Assembly: GCF_014647375.1 (NCBI RefSeq)
Contig: NZ_BMPB01000004.1
Span: 372,001-436,000, forward strand
Length of the DNA stretch: 64,000 nucleotides
Direction: 5' to 3'
From: Parabacteroides faecis
GTDB taxonomy: Bacteria; Bacteroidota; Bacteroidia; Bacteroidales; Tannerellaceae
The notes under the pieces were generated by a model. It worked only from the letters and a program-made list of their open reading frames with translations, was not told the DNA's origin and did not search any database. Each line of letters begins with the position of its first letter. Position 1 is the first letter of the stretch. Positions 1-8,304 of the stretch are shown here, in pieces. The translations under genes were made by a program, and so were the position numbers.

Positions 1-319
1 TACTGTGTACGATTATTTCGACCGTCTTGCCGTTTCAGAGAAGTATACGAATGAATTTTTGTTGGAAGCTTCCATCTCGCAATCGGATGAGGAAGCCATA
101 TTTGCACGCGAACTGCAAAACCTTATCAACCGGACTGTCGAACAAATGTCTCCGCAACGAAAGCTGATTTATAAGATGAGCCGTGAGCAGGGTCTGTCAA
201 ATGATGAGATCGCCACCCGTTTGGGTATTAGTAAACGTACAGTCGAAAACCATTTGACTGCCGCCCTGTCCATTCTTCGTAAGGTTCTTTATCTTTTTTT
301 GTTTACTTGTTTGGGCTGA
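1..319 (+). CDS. ECF-type RNA polymerase sigma factor, 3' part only
   Basis: This is the C-terminal part of an extracytoplasmic-function sigma factor; the gene enters from the left edge, since the frame stays open to base 2 and the first available start (GTG at 5) falls in mid-domain. About 105 residues are visible. Region 4 is clear: residues corresponding to MSPQRKLIYKMSREQGLSN lead into an HTH (DEIATRLGISKRTVENHL) that reads the -35 element. The preceding YDYFDRL stretch fits the end of region 2. In Bacteroidetes such sigma factors pair with a FecR anti-sigma factor and an STN-bearing SusC, and exactly those genes follow. The spacing to fecR (197 bp) is long and contains a phased dyad array. 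Confidence 0.9.
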   Translation, partial: TVYDYFDRLAVSEKYTNEFLLEASISQSDEEAIFARELQNLINRTVEQMSPQRKLIYKMSREQGLSNDEIATRLGISKRTVENHLTAALSILRKVLYLFLFTCLG

Positions 320-337
320 ACACTGTCGTTTTCCAAA

Positions 338-403
338 AGTGTTTCATTATAATGAAACAAGTGTTCCACCCTGTAGAAACAACTGTTTCATTACTATGAA
401 ACA
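338..403. repeat. Three 22-nt phased dyad repeats between sigma gene and fecR
   Basis: Three units of exactly 22 nt follow each other (338-359, 360-381, 382-403). The first contains a perfect 20-bp palindrome, TGTTTCATTATAATGAAACA (340-359); the third, TGTTTCATTACTATGAAACA (384-403), differs at one position pair; the middle unit is degenerate but keeps TGTT..CA and GAAACA. Each could be a protein-binding dyad on one face of the DNA or, in RNA, a short hairpin. Confidence 0.8.
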
Positions 404-516
404 CATTCAACGATAGCACCCGTTCGTTCCGGAATCAAAATATTTTCAAAAAAAGTCGATTATTGATTGTGTGTGTCGTTGCTGTTAACCTACACCAATA
501 TAAAGACGGATATTTT

Positions 517-1512
517 ATGGAAGAAAACAACAAGACAAAACAAGTCATGCGGCTGTACTTTGGGAAACACTTTTCACGGTATGGGCATATTTTGTTTGGG
601 CGTTGGTTGAAGGCTGAAGATGAGGGGGTGGAAAAGCTGGAAGCTTTACAGGATTTGTGGGAAGAGTCTGAAACTGAAGTGACCGCATCTACATATAATG
701 ACTGGAATGCTCTGCAGAAACATTTGATAACAGAACCGTTCCGCAAGCGTATGATCCCATTGTACCGCCAGGTATTTAAATATGCAGCTATCATTGCCCT
801 GGTGTTGATGACTGCCGGTACGACTTATTGGGCGACCGATCGTTTTAAGCCTGTCCGTCATGTAGAAATGGCTCAGATATTTGTTCCTTATGGAGAAAGT
901 AAAGAGGTGCTGCTGCCTGATGGTTCGAAAGTATGGGTCGATGCCGGATCTTTGCTGGTTTATCCGAAAGATTTTACCGATACCGAGACACGTACGGTAT
1001 ATCTTACCGGGGAAGCGGCATTCTCTGTCCGGAAAAATCCGGAGCAACCTTTTATTGTAAAAACGACTTATCTGGATGTGCAGGCGCTGGGTACTGTCTT
1101 TTCTGTTGAAGCCTATCCTAGTGATTCTTGTTCGATGGCTACGTTGGAAGAAGGGAGCATACTCGTTTCAGTAAACGATGAAGGTATCGAACCTACTATA
1201 TTAAAGCCGGACCAACAGTTAATCTATTCCCACACAACCCATACAGTGACAGTTCATGCTGTCGATGCATCCATATATAATATGGAAAGGAACGGTTACC
1301 TGATATTTGAGAATATTCAGTTCAACCGCCTGATGGCTTCTTTGGAACGTAAGTTTAACGTGACGATCCATTATAATTCACAAAAATATGCGGGTGAATA
1401 TTACAATGTTAAGTTCTCTCCGGATGAGACTTTAGAAGATGTGCTGAATGTGCTACGGCAATTGGTTGGCATACGTTATACCGTGAAAGGAAGAGTAGTA
1501 TTCATAAATTAA
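517..1512 (+). CDS. FecR-family anti-sigma factor
   Basis: Inner-membrane anti-sigma factor that should hold the upstream ECF sigma factor inactive until the SusC transporter signals substrate. The protein has 331 residues: a cytoplasmic N-terminal segment of about 85 residues, one transmembrane helix (around 89-107, YAAIIALVLMTAGTTYW), a periplasmic FecR domain beginning near FVPYGESKEVLLPDGSKVW, and a C-terminal DUF4974/STN-like domain ending in the window RYTVKGRVVFIN. I chose the ATG at 517; an in-frame TTG at 463 would add 18 residues without family resemblance. It sits between its sigma gene and the STN-containing susC at 1659, the usual order for this three-part switch. Confidence 0.92.
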   Translation: MEENNKTKQVMRLYFGKHFSRYGHILFGRWLKAEDEGVEKLEALQDLWEESETEVTASTYNDWNALQKHLITEPFRKRMIPLYRQVFKYAAIIALVLMTAGTTYWATDRFKPVRHVEMAQIFVPYGESKEVLLPDGSKVWVDAGSLLVYPKDFTDTETRTVYLTGEAAFSVRKNPEQPFIVKTTYLDVQALGTVFSVEAYPSDSCSMATLEEGSILVSVNDEGIEPTILKPDQQLIYSHTTHTVTVHAVDASIYNMERNGYLIFENIQFNRLMASLERKFNVTIHYNSQKYAGEYYNVKFSPDETLEDVLNVLRQLVGIRYTVKGRVVFIN

Positions 1513-1532
1513 AAATAAAGGAGGATACAGAT

Positions 1533-1604
1533 ATGAGCAAAAGAAAACCGGAAAGACAGAAAGTGCGAAAATCCCTCTTTCCGGAATTCGAAATCGAATC
1601 TTGA
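1533..1604 (+). CDS. Possible 23-residue small protein
   Basis: A short ORF starts at ATG 1533 and ends at TGA 1602-1604. It is preceded by AAAGGAGG eight bases upstream, an unusually good Shine-Dalgarno sequence for a phylum that rarely relies on one. The predicted peptide begins MSKRKPERQKVRKSLF and ends PEFEIES: a strongly basic N-terminal half and an acidic tail, with no signal peptide or membrane segment. It lies in the fecR-susC gap and would be co-transcribed with both. I do not recognise a family; it could be a real small protein, a translational-coupling element, or chance. Confidence 0.45.
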   Translation: MSKRKPERQKVRKSLFPEFEIES

Positions 1605-1616
1605 ACATCATTGGAT

Positions 1617-1633
1617 TGACGAGTAAATCGTCA
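1617..1633 (+). other. Small hairpin upstream of susC
   Basis: TGACGA (1617-1622) and TCGTCA (1628-1633) form a 6-bp stem with a 5-nt loop, 25 bases before the susC start. No T-run follows, so it is not a terminator; it may shape the 5' end of the susC message. Confidence 0.4.
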
Positions 1634-1658
1634 GGTTTTATTAATATTCAATTTTCAA

Positions 1659-4600
1659 ATGTACAAATATATGAAATTAACTAATCTAATACCTATAAAT
1701 AGCGGAAAAAGTATATCCAAGCTGCTATTTATAACCGCTTTGTTTTCTAACAGCTTGTTTAGCTATGCGCAACAACAACAAGTGCGCCTGACCGGGAATA
1801 ATGTAACATTGAAGACGGCCTTCAAACAGATAGAACAACAGACAAAATTGTTTGTGGATTATAATACTCAGGAAGTAAATGATTCCCGTCCCATTTCAAA
1901 ATTACCTAAAAACAGTAACGTGAAAGAGGTAATGGAGCAATTGTTGGAAGGAACCGGTTGTTCGATTGCCTTTAGTAACGGGCATATCATTATAACAAAA
2001 CAAGCGCAAACTGCATCTGACACTAAAAAGATCTCAGGTATCGTAAAGGATGAACGCGGAGAGCCTGTTATCGGAGCGAATGTCGTGGTAAAAGGAACGA
2101 CGAACGGGACCGTTACGGATATGGACGGAAAATATACTCTGGAAGTTTCCCCTGGTGCCGTGTTACAGATATCTTATATAGGCTACAACACTCAAGAGGT
2201 AAAAGTTGGTAGCGTAAATGTCGTAAATGTATCTCTCAGAGAAGATTCCGAAGCACTGGATGAGGTCGTGGTTATCGGTTACGGTACGGTAAAGAAAAGC
2301 GATTTGACAGGAGCGGTCGGTTCCGTACAGATGAAAGATGTGAGTCAAGTCGGTATTACCAGTGCAGACCGTGCTTTGCAGGGACAGATTGCCGGTGTAC
2401 AGGTTAATGCCAGGACAGGCCAGCCAGGCGAAGCGATGATGATTCGTGTTCGTGGTAGCAACTCTTTGGCAGGTGGCAATGAACCGCTTTATGTCATTGA
2501 CGGCATGCCGGTAGAGAGCATGAACTCCGATATCAATCCGGAAGATATTTTGTCGATGGAGGTTCTGAAAGACGCTTCTTCTACTGCAATTTATGGTTCA
2601 CGAGGTGCCAACGGGGTTGTTATGATCACGACAAAAAGAGGTAGTACAGGAGAGACTGTGCTCGATTATAACGGTTATGTGGGTATTTCTATGTTAAGAA
2701 AAAAACTGAATTTACTGGGAAAAGATGATTATATATCCATGGTGAACGAGGTTTCGCAGAATGACGGAAAAGGTATAGCCATTATGCCGGAAGAGGCAGC
2801 TTCGTTACCTGATAGCGACTGGCAGGATCTGGCTTATCAGACGGCATTAACGCATAGCCATCAGGTATCTGTTTCAGGCGGTACGGATAAAACAAAGTTG
2901 TACTCCTCTCTGAACTATATGAACCAGGAAGGTATTATCAAAGGTTCCGATTATAACCGTTTTGCCTTGCGTATCAATGGTGACCAGAAACTGGCGAAAA
3001 ATCTGGCATTAAACGCAAGTATTGCTTATTCATACGGAACTCAAAACACCGCGAACAGTAGTGCTGATGGTTGGGGGGCGATTGCTTATACGGCAATGGT
3101 AATGGCTCCTATACAATCGATCAGAGATGCAGACGGGAAATATACGACTTTCTCCGGTACTCCGTGGGGAGGAACTAATCCGGTAGGGATGGCGGATTTA
3201 TATAAAAATAAAACTGTAAATTCTCGTTTGCTGGCAAATATGTCACTAATCTATGATATCATTGACGGGCTGACTTTCCGGGTAAATGCCGGTGCTGAGG
3301 TAAATGCCGGAAGTACGGACCGATATATTCCGATAGGTTTGTCTGCCGGTGGAAAACTGGATGGAGATGCCTCTAAATCGAAGTCAAATTATTATACGAT
3401 AATTAATGAGAATATTTTGACTTATGATAAGAAGTTCAACAAGAACCATGCTCTGAACCTGATGGGCGGTATTACTTTCCAGACTTATCAATATAATAGT
3501 CTGAGTGGTTCAGGTACAGGCTTTTTACGTGATGTGTATGAAACCAATAATTTAGGAGTAGCTTCAACCCCGGGAACTCCATCCTCGGGCTTTAGTGATT
3601 ACCGGATGGTCTCTTTCCTGGGACGTGCCAATTATAATCTGATGGAAAGATACTTGTTGACGGTAACGGCACGTTATGACGGATCGTCTAAATTCAGTAA
3701 GAATCATAAGTTCGCCTTTTTCCCCTCTGCTGCTTTAGCCTGGCGTGTTTCAGAAGAAGATTTTATGAAAGATATCGACTGGCTGAGCAATCTGAAGTTG
3801 CGTGGAAGCATCGGACAGACCGGTAATCAGTCTATTAGCCCTTATCAGACTTTTGCTCGTTTGGGAACATCGGGACCCATCTTTGGCAATGGTAAAGATA
3901 TCGGTTTCAATTTGTCTTCTATGGCTAATGATGATTTGAAATGGGAAACAACTACACAAACAGACATTGGTGTCGATTTCGGATTCTTCTCCAACCGTTT
4001 GAATATTGGTTTTGACTATTATTGGAAACAAACGCGTGATTTGTTATATAACGCTACATTGCCTCCTTCTTCCGGTTATTCTTCTATGTTGAGAAACCTG
4101 GGACGTATCGATAATAAAGGTTTTGAAATCTCTATCAACACGATCAACATGAGAGGGAAAGTTAACTGGACGACTAATTTGAACATAACATCAAACAAAT
4201 CAGTAGTGAAAGATTTAGGTACGGATGTGTATGGAAATAAAATTATGCGAATCGATGCTCCTATCGGAGGAGGAAACTGGTTCCCCTTGTTCGTTGGAAA
4301 AGCACCGTTCCAGTTATATGGATATGAGATTGAAGGTATTTATCAAACAGATGAAGAAGCCCGCTCGAATGGCGAAGCGACCAAGAAAGCTGGTGATTAC
4401 CGCTATAAAGATACTGATGGAAAAGCAGGTATTACAACAGGTGATAAGACTATTATCGCTAATACGCAACCTAAATTTACCTTTGGTTTGACGAATACGA
4501 TCAATTGGAATAATTTTGAATTTTCTTTCCTGGTGATCGGTAGTGTCGGCGGAGATATAGTAAATGAATTTAATAAGAGCATTACCAATATCGGTGGAAC

Positions 4601-4973
4601 ATGGAATATCCGTAAAGATGTATGGCAAAATCATTGGACACCGGAGAATCCGAATGCCAAGTATGCACGAGCTTCTGCTTCAACGAAAGATTATCTGGCA
4701 TTTGGCGATCCTAGTTCTATTTGGGTGGAGAATGGCTCATATCTTCGTTTTAAAGATATAAAACTGGCTTATACACTACCTACTCAATGGTTTGCTGGTT
4801 CACGTAAACCGAATATATCGGTTTATCTGAGCGGACAAAACCTGATCACGATCACAAGTTACTCGCATTATGATCCGGAAGCATCCTGGACCTCTTCAGC
4901 CGTGAACGGGTGGGATAGAGGTGTTTATCCGTCTGCAAAATCATTTACTTTGGGTTTACAGGTTAAATTTTAA
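1659..4973 (+). CDS. SusC-family TonB-dependent outer-membrane transporter with STN domain
   Basis: Outer-membrane transporter of 1104 residues that imports glycan fragments together with the SusD lipoprotein encoded 15 bp downstream. Order of parts: signal peptide (to about residue 37, ending FSYAQ), STN signalling domain (about 42-115), CarboxypepD_reg-like domain (about 125-205), plug with the SusC hallmarks VVVIGYGTVKKSDLTG, LYVIDGMPV and GSRGANGVVMITTKRG, then a long beta-barrel ending in an aromatic C-terminus (LGLQVKF). The STN domain is what contacts FecR across the periplasm, so this transporter is probably also the sensor for its own operon. A second ATG at 1671 is possible. The substrate cannot be read from the sequence; the fucosidase-like neighbour suggests a fucosylated glycan. 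Confidence 0.96.
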   Translation: MYKYMKLTNLIPINSGKSISKLLFITALFSNSLFSYAQQQQVRLTGNNVTLKTAFKQIEQQTKLFVDYNTQEVNDSRPISKLPKNSNVKEVMEQLLEGTGCSIAFSNGHIIITKQAQTASDTKKISGIVKDERGEPVIGANVVVKGTTNGTVTDMDGKYTLEVSPGAVLQISYIGYNTQEVKVGSVNVVNVSLREDSEALDEVVVIGYGTVKKSDLTGAVGSVQMKDVSQVGITSADRALQGQIAGVQVNARTGQPGEAMMIRVRGSNSLAGGNEPLYVIDGMPVESMNSDINPEDILSMEVLKDASSTAIYGSRGANGVVMITTKRGSTGETVLDYNGYVGISMLRKKLNLLGKDDYISMVNEVSQNDGKGIAIMPEEAASLPDSDWQDLAYQTALTHSHQVSVSGGTDKTKLYSSLNYMNQEGIIKGSDYNRFALRINGDQKLAKNLALNASIAYSYGTQNTANSSADGWGAIAYTAMVMAPIQSIRDADGKYTTFSGTPWGGTNPVGMADLYKNKTVNSRLLANMSLIYDIIDGLTFRVNAGAEVNAGSTDRYIPIGLSAGGKLDGDASKSKSNYYTIINENILTYDKKFNKNHALNLMGGITFQTYQYNSLSGSGTGFLRDVYETNNLGVASTPGTPSSGFSDYRMVSFLGRANYNLMERYLLTVTARYDGSSKFSKNHKFAFFPSAALAWRVSEEDFMKDIDWLSNLKLRGSIGQTGNQSISPYQTFARLGTSGPIFGNGKDIGFNLSSMANDDLKWETTTQTDIGVDFGFFSNRLNIGFDYYWKQTRDLLYNATLPPSSGYSSMLRNLGRIDNKGFEISINTINMRGKVNWTTNLNITSNKSVVKDLGTDVYGNKIMRIDAPIGGGNWFPLFVGKAPFQLYGYEIEGIYQTDEEARSNGEATKKAGDYRYKDTDGKAGITTGDKTIIANTQPKFTFGLTNTINWNNFEFSFLVIGSVGGDIVNEFNKSITNIGGTWNIRKDVWQNHWTPENPNAKYARASASTKDYLAFGDPSSIWVENGSYLRFKDIKLAYTLPTQWFAGSRKPNISVYLSGQNLITITSYSHYDPEASWTSSAVNGWDRGVYPSAKSFTLGLQVKF

Positions 4974-4987
4974 TACGTATTATAAGA

Positions 4988-6421
4988 ATGAAAACACTGA
5001 TTAAAAATATATTACTGGCTGTACCGGTTATTTTATCTGCTTCCTGTTCGAGTTGGCTGGAAGAAGAACCGAAGACATTTATTTCTCCTTCTGCCTTTTA
5101 TCAGACAGTGGAAGATTTTGATGGGGCACTGAAAGGGTTATATCCTCAGGATCAGAACCTGAATCTGACAGAAGTTTTTGCCGATTATAATGACAAGCCT
5201 GAGTCGGCAGAACAGGTTGGCGATATTTGGGCAAACAATCCGGGATATGGTTTTTATGCATTCAGAGGTGCTTGGGCCGGACCTTACAGTACGATTAAAA
5301 ATACCAATATGATATTGGAAGAGATAGAAAGTAAGGACTTTTCGGCTGAAACAAAAAATCGTATTATCGGTGAAGCAAGATGCTTGCGTGCCTGGTCTTA
5401 TTTTACACTGGTCCAGTTTTTTGGAGATGTTCCTCTGCGGGATAAAGTCGTGTCCAGTGATGCGGATGTTGCGATAGATCGTACATCACAGGCAGATATT
5501 TATAAATTTATCTTTGATGATATTCTGGATGCGGAACAGAAGTTACCGGAGGATGCTCCGGAAATGGGACGTGTGGATAAATATGTCGCGAAAGCAATCA
5601 TGGCACGTATTTATTTAACTTCAGCCGGTTATCCGATGAACCAGAAAGAAAATTTTGCAAAGGCAAAGGAAAAAGCATTGGAGGTAATTAATAGTGGTAA
5701 GTATTCTTTAATGCCTACTTTCGATAAGGTTTTCAAGACAGAACGTTATACGGCGGAGACTATTTGGGCACAGTTGTTTTCTGCGCCTGACAGTTATAGC
5801 GGCATGCATAATAATTCTTCGCCCATCGGTAGCCAGACTGCCTTGTATTTGCCGACGGATGCATTTATTGCCGGTTTTGACAAAGGGGATATGCGTAAAG
5901 AGTGGGGAATTAAATCGGAATATATAAATGCCAAAGGAACCAAAGTGATCAGTCGTACATATTATAATAAGTATATTAATGAAGAATATTTGGAACAAGA
6001 ACTTCCGGCTTCAAATACAAATATTCTAACCTGGCAAACGCAATTGATCCGTTTGGCAGAAATGTACCTGATAGCTGCTGAAGCTGAAAATGAAGTGAAC
6101 GGACCGGCTGGAGCTTATCAATATATCAATGCTATTCGTAAACGTGCCCGTGTAGATCAGGGTGATCCTACGAATGTCCCGGATCTGAACGGACTTACGC
6201 AAGATCAGTTCCGGGAGGCTGTTTTACTGGAACGTAAGCACGAATTGTTTGAAGAGGGTTTTGCCTGGTATGATCTGAAACGTACACAGACATTTGACAA
6301 GGTACAGAAGGCGCGTGGTGACAGATTGAATGTGCCTATCGGTACTTACAACAACACCTGGCTAATACCTGATACGGAAATCCTGAATAATAATATTCCT
6401 CAGAATCCGGATTATAGATAA
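4988..6421 (+). CDS. SusD/RagB-family glycan-binding lipoprotein
   Basis: Surface lipoprotein (477 residues) that caps its SusC partner and binds substrate. The N-terminus has a lipoprotein signal peptide with lipobox SASC, then the SusD-like start SSWLEEEPKTFISPSAFY. The alpha-helical TPR-like body and the C-terminal RagB region are recognisable from EARCLRAWSYFTLVQFFGDVPL, IRLAEMYLIAAEAENEV and LLERKHELFEEGFAWYDLKR. It begins 15 bp after susC stops, so the two are co-transcribed. The weak hairpin at 6438-6475 downstream may reduce read-through to the hydrolase gene. Confidence 0.96.
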   Translation: MKTLIKNILLAVPVILSASCSSWLEEEPKTFISPSAFYQTVEDFDGALKGLYPQDQNLNLTEVFADYNDKPESAEQVGDIWANNPGYGFYAFRGAWAGPYSTIKNTNMILEEIESKDFSAETKNRIIGEARCLRAWSYFTLVQFFGDVPLRDKVVSSDADVAIDRTSQADIYKFIFDDILDAEQKLPEDAPEMGRVDKYVAKAIMARIYLTSAGYPMNQKENFAKAKEKALEVINSGKYSLMPTFDKVFKTERYTAETIWAQLFSAPDSYSGMHNNSSPIGSQTALYLPTDAFIAGFDKGDMRKEWGIKSEYINAKGTKVISRTYYNKYINEEYLEQELPASNTNILTWQTQLIRLAEMYLIAAEAENEVNGPAGAYQYINAIRKRARVDQGDPTNVPDLNGLTQDQFREAVLLERKHELFEEGFAWYDLKRTQTFDKVQKARGDRLNVPIGTYNNTWLIPDTEILNNNIPQNPDYR

Positions 6422-6437
6422 TCATTGTAGAACACAT

Positions 6438-6475
6438 GAAGGGCCGGTCTGATATATCTTATGGATTGGCCCTTC
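6438..6475 (+). terminator. Hairpin between susD and the fucosidase-like gene
   Basis: GAAGGGCC (6438-6445) pairs with GGCCCTTC (6468-6475), and the stem can extend inward with G-U pairs. There is no long T-run, so it is a weak terminator or an mRNA-stabilising hairpin that sets the susD-to-hydrolase ratio. Confidence 0.5.
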
Positions 6476-6494
6476 TTATATCCATCTGTCAAAA

Positions 6495-7955
6495 ATGAAA
6501 AAGCAGTTTGTTTATTTATTGTTTTTATGTGCCGTTTGTTTACAGGCTTGCGGTAATCCGGTCGATCCGGTAGCTTTAGATCTGAACCCCACGGATATCA
6601 ATCGGTTGATACCTTTTCGGGGGGAATTGAATAATGGCGTACGGCAACTTTACCCGGAGGAACCCTATAAAACTTTTTGGGTAGAAAATTGGACTGCACC
6701 TGAACAGTCGATTGTGTGGAAAGTGAATACCGGTAGTGAAGATTATCTGGCAGCAATGTTGGTTTCTGTCAATAATCTTGAAGATGGAGAAGACGTAGCA
6801 GTAACGCTCTCTAATGGAACGGATAGTGTCATTTGTCGGATAGGGACCACCGGATGGCAACGTTGTCGTTTTCCACGACCTTTGCATTTTACTAAAGGCA
6901 CCTCGGAATTGTCTTTAAAGATAAGTGAGCCGGGGAAAAAGGCTGATTTTAATATTTATCTCTATTCACTGGAAGTAGTCAAACCTGAAACCTGTAAAAA
7001 GTTACAGGCAGAGGCGGCCTCATTACGCAGTAATACATCGTGGATGGCTGATCTGCCGTATGGTTTTTTCTTTCATTGGAATTCGAAGAGTATGCCGAAG
7101 GCGGGTGAACCGCTGGCTTATGAGGATGCTGTAAATAGATTCGATGCGGAACGTTTTGCCCGGACTGTTAATGAGTGTGGTGGAAAGCTGGTCTTCTTTA
7201 CGACTTCGTGGGCCGAATATTATTTCCCGGCTCCGATACAAACTATTGATTCGATATTGCCGGGGCGGACTACAAAAAGAGATCTTGTAGCTGACTTGTC
7301 GGATGCTTTAGGAAAGTATGGCATTCGTTTGATCTTGTATTATCATGTGGGACATGGCGATAAAGAATGGTGGGGCAAACAGCATTATACGCGTAATGAT
7401 GCCGGTGATCTGTTCGCAAATGTGGAAAAGATAGTGGGTGAGGTCAGCCAGCGCTATGGAAGTCGTCTGGCAGGTTTGTGGATGGATGACGGTATCGGTT
7501 ATTATCCGAACGGTGCCTCTTTCGAACGGATAGCTAAAGCTGCCAAAAGCGGAAATAAGGATTTGGCTATTTGTTTTAATTCCTGGATATTGCCGAAACT
7601 GACGGATTTTCAGGATTATTATGCCGGTGAGTTGGGGTTGTCGCCGGAGAGTGCCGGTATAGACGACCCTTATCTACCGTTAGATGGAGACGGCCTGTTT
7701 CATGGAGGTCCCCAGGATGGTTTGCAGGCTACTTTCTCCGGTACATTGGAGCCGGGTGACTGGACACATATATATAAGGATTCCATCATTGGAGATCCGG
7801 TACTTTTGATAGATGAATTGACACAGGTAGTCAGAGAATCCAATAGGCGAAAAAATCTTCCGATGATCAATGTCCGGATCTATCAGGATGGAACAATTTC
7901 TCCTAAATCGGAGGCTTTACTCAAAGAATTGAAGCGGAGAGCCTTTCAAAAGTAA
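6495..7955 (+). CDS. Alpha-L-fucosidase-like (GH29-type) lipoprotein
   Basis: Predicted exported hydrolase of 486 residues. The signal peptide ends in lipobox LQAC (Cys19), so it is probably anchored to a membrane. Residues about 35-160 form a beta-rich, carbohydrate-binding-like N-terminal region; from about 185 the sequence resembles the GH29 fucosidase TIM barrel (DLPYGFFFHWNSKSMP, KLVFFTTSWAEYYFP, GIRLILYYHVGHGDKEWW). The GH29 nucleophile normally lies in an LWxD motif; here LWMDDGIGYY (Asp331/Asp332) occupies that place. The N-terminal add-on and the changed motif make it an outlying member, and the true sugar could differ. It is the only enzyme of this locus inside the window. Confidence 0.7.
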   Translation: MKKQFVYLLFLCAVCLQACGNPVDPVALDLNPTDINRLIPFRGELNNGVRQLYPEEPYKTFWVENWTAPEQSIVWKVNTGSEDYLAAMLVSVNNLEDGEDVAVTLSNGTDSVICRIGTTGWQRCRFPRPLHFTKGTSELSLKISEPGKKADFNIYLYSLEVVKPETCKKLQAEAASLRSNTSWMADLPYGFFFHWNSKSMPKAGEPLAYEDAVNRFDAERFARTVNECGGKLVFFTTSWAEYYFPAPIQTIDSILPGRTTKRDLVADLSDALGKYGIRLILYYHVGHGDKEWWGKQHYTRNDAGDLFANVEKIVGEVSQRYGSRLAGLWMDDGIGYYPNGASFERIAKAAKSGNKDLAICFNSWILPKLTDFQDYYAGELGLSPESAGIDDPYLPLDGDGLFHGGPQDGLQATFSGTLEPGDWTHIYKDSIIGDPVLLIDELTQVVRESNRRKNLPMINVRIYQDGTISPKSEALLKELKRRAFQK

Positions 7956-8055
7956 GAATTCAACCGATTCAGGGATGGTTCTCTGTTAAAATGCAAGATG
8001 AATCATTCCTTTTATTGAAAAATGAAAGAAAAAGTAAGATTTTTCTTTTAAATCC

Positions 8056-8086
8056 TTTGTGTATATGAATTATTGTTCTACATTTG
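8056..8086 (+). promoter_or_regulatory. Promoter of the ilv operon
   Basis: TTTG (8056-8059) and TACATTTG (8079-8086) are separated by 19 nt and match the Bacteroidetes housekeeping consensus. The ilv leader peptide starts 34 bases downstream of the -7 box. Confidence 0.75.
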
Positions 8087-8119
8087 CAGCGTCAAACAAA
8101 AATAAAGACAATTGAAAAG

Positions 8120-8179
8120 ATGATGAACAATGTATTACATATTATTCTCGTGGTGGTCCTTCTAGTCATTAGTAGGTAA
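8120..8179 (+). CDS. ilv leader peptide (branched-chain amino acid control codons)
   Basis: A 19-codon ORF reads MMNNVLHIILVVVLLVISR and stops at TAA 8177-8179. Twelve of the 19 residues are branched-chain: five Val, four Leu and three Ile, mostly in one run (8132-8170). It lies between a good promoter and an intrinsic terminator upstream of ilvD. Ribosome stalling on these codons when Val, Leu or Ile is scarce would control the downstream terminator. The peptide itself probably has no function beyond being translated. Confidence 0.88.
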   Translation: MMNNVLHIILVVVLLVISR

Positions 8180-8258
8180 GGAGAAAGGTGTGTAAGAAGT
8201 TGTGAAGTCGTAAAAGATATTTCTTAAGCCTTTCTCCATATAGAGAAGGGCTTTTTTT
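8180..8258 (+). promoter_or_regulatory. ilv transcription attenuator (antiterminator plus terminator)
   Basis: The terminator stem pairs 8226-8236 with 8243-8253 (11 bp, one G-U) and is followed by a T-run to 8258. GGAGAAAGG at 8180-8188, directly after the leader stop codon, is a perfect 9-nt complement of 8229-8237, the 5' arm of that terminator. A ribosome that reaches the stop codon would mask 8180-8188 and let the terminator form; one stalled on the Val/Leu/Ile codons would leave it free to act as antiterminator. Confidence 0.85.
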
Positions 8259-8304
8259 ATGGTACGGGAGGTTCGTGAACCGCCCTTTAAAAATAAAAAC
8301 AAAT

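Noticed and set aside
463-516. N-terminal extension of fecR from a TTG codon
   Set aside because: The ATG at 517 gives a normal family start; the extension has no resemblance to FecR proteins.
8275-8304. N-terminal extension of ilvD from GTG 8275
   Set aside because: It begins 17 nt after the attenuator T-run and adds residues absent from the family; ATG 8305 fits.
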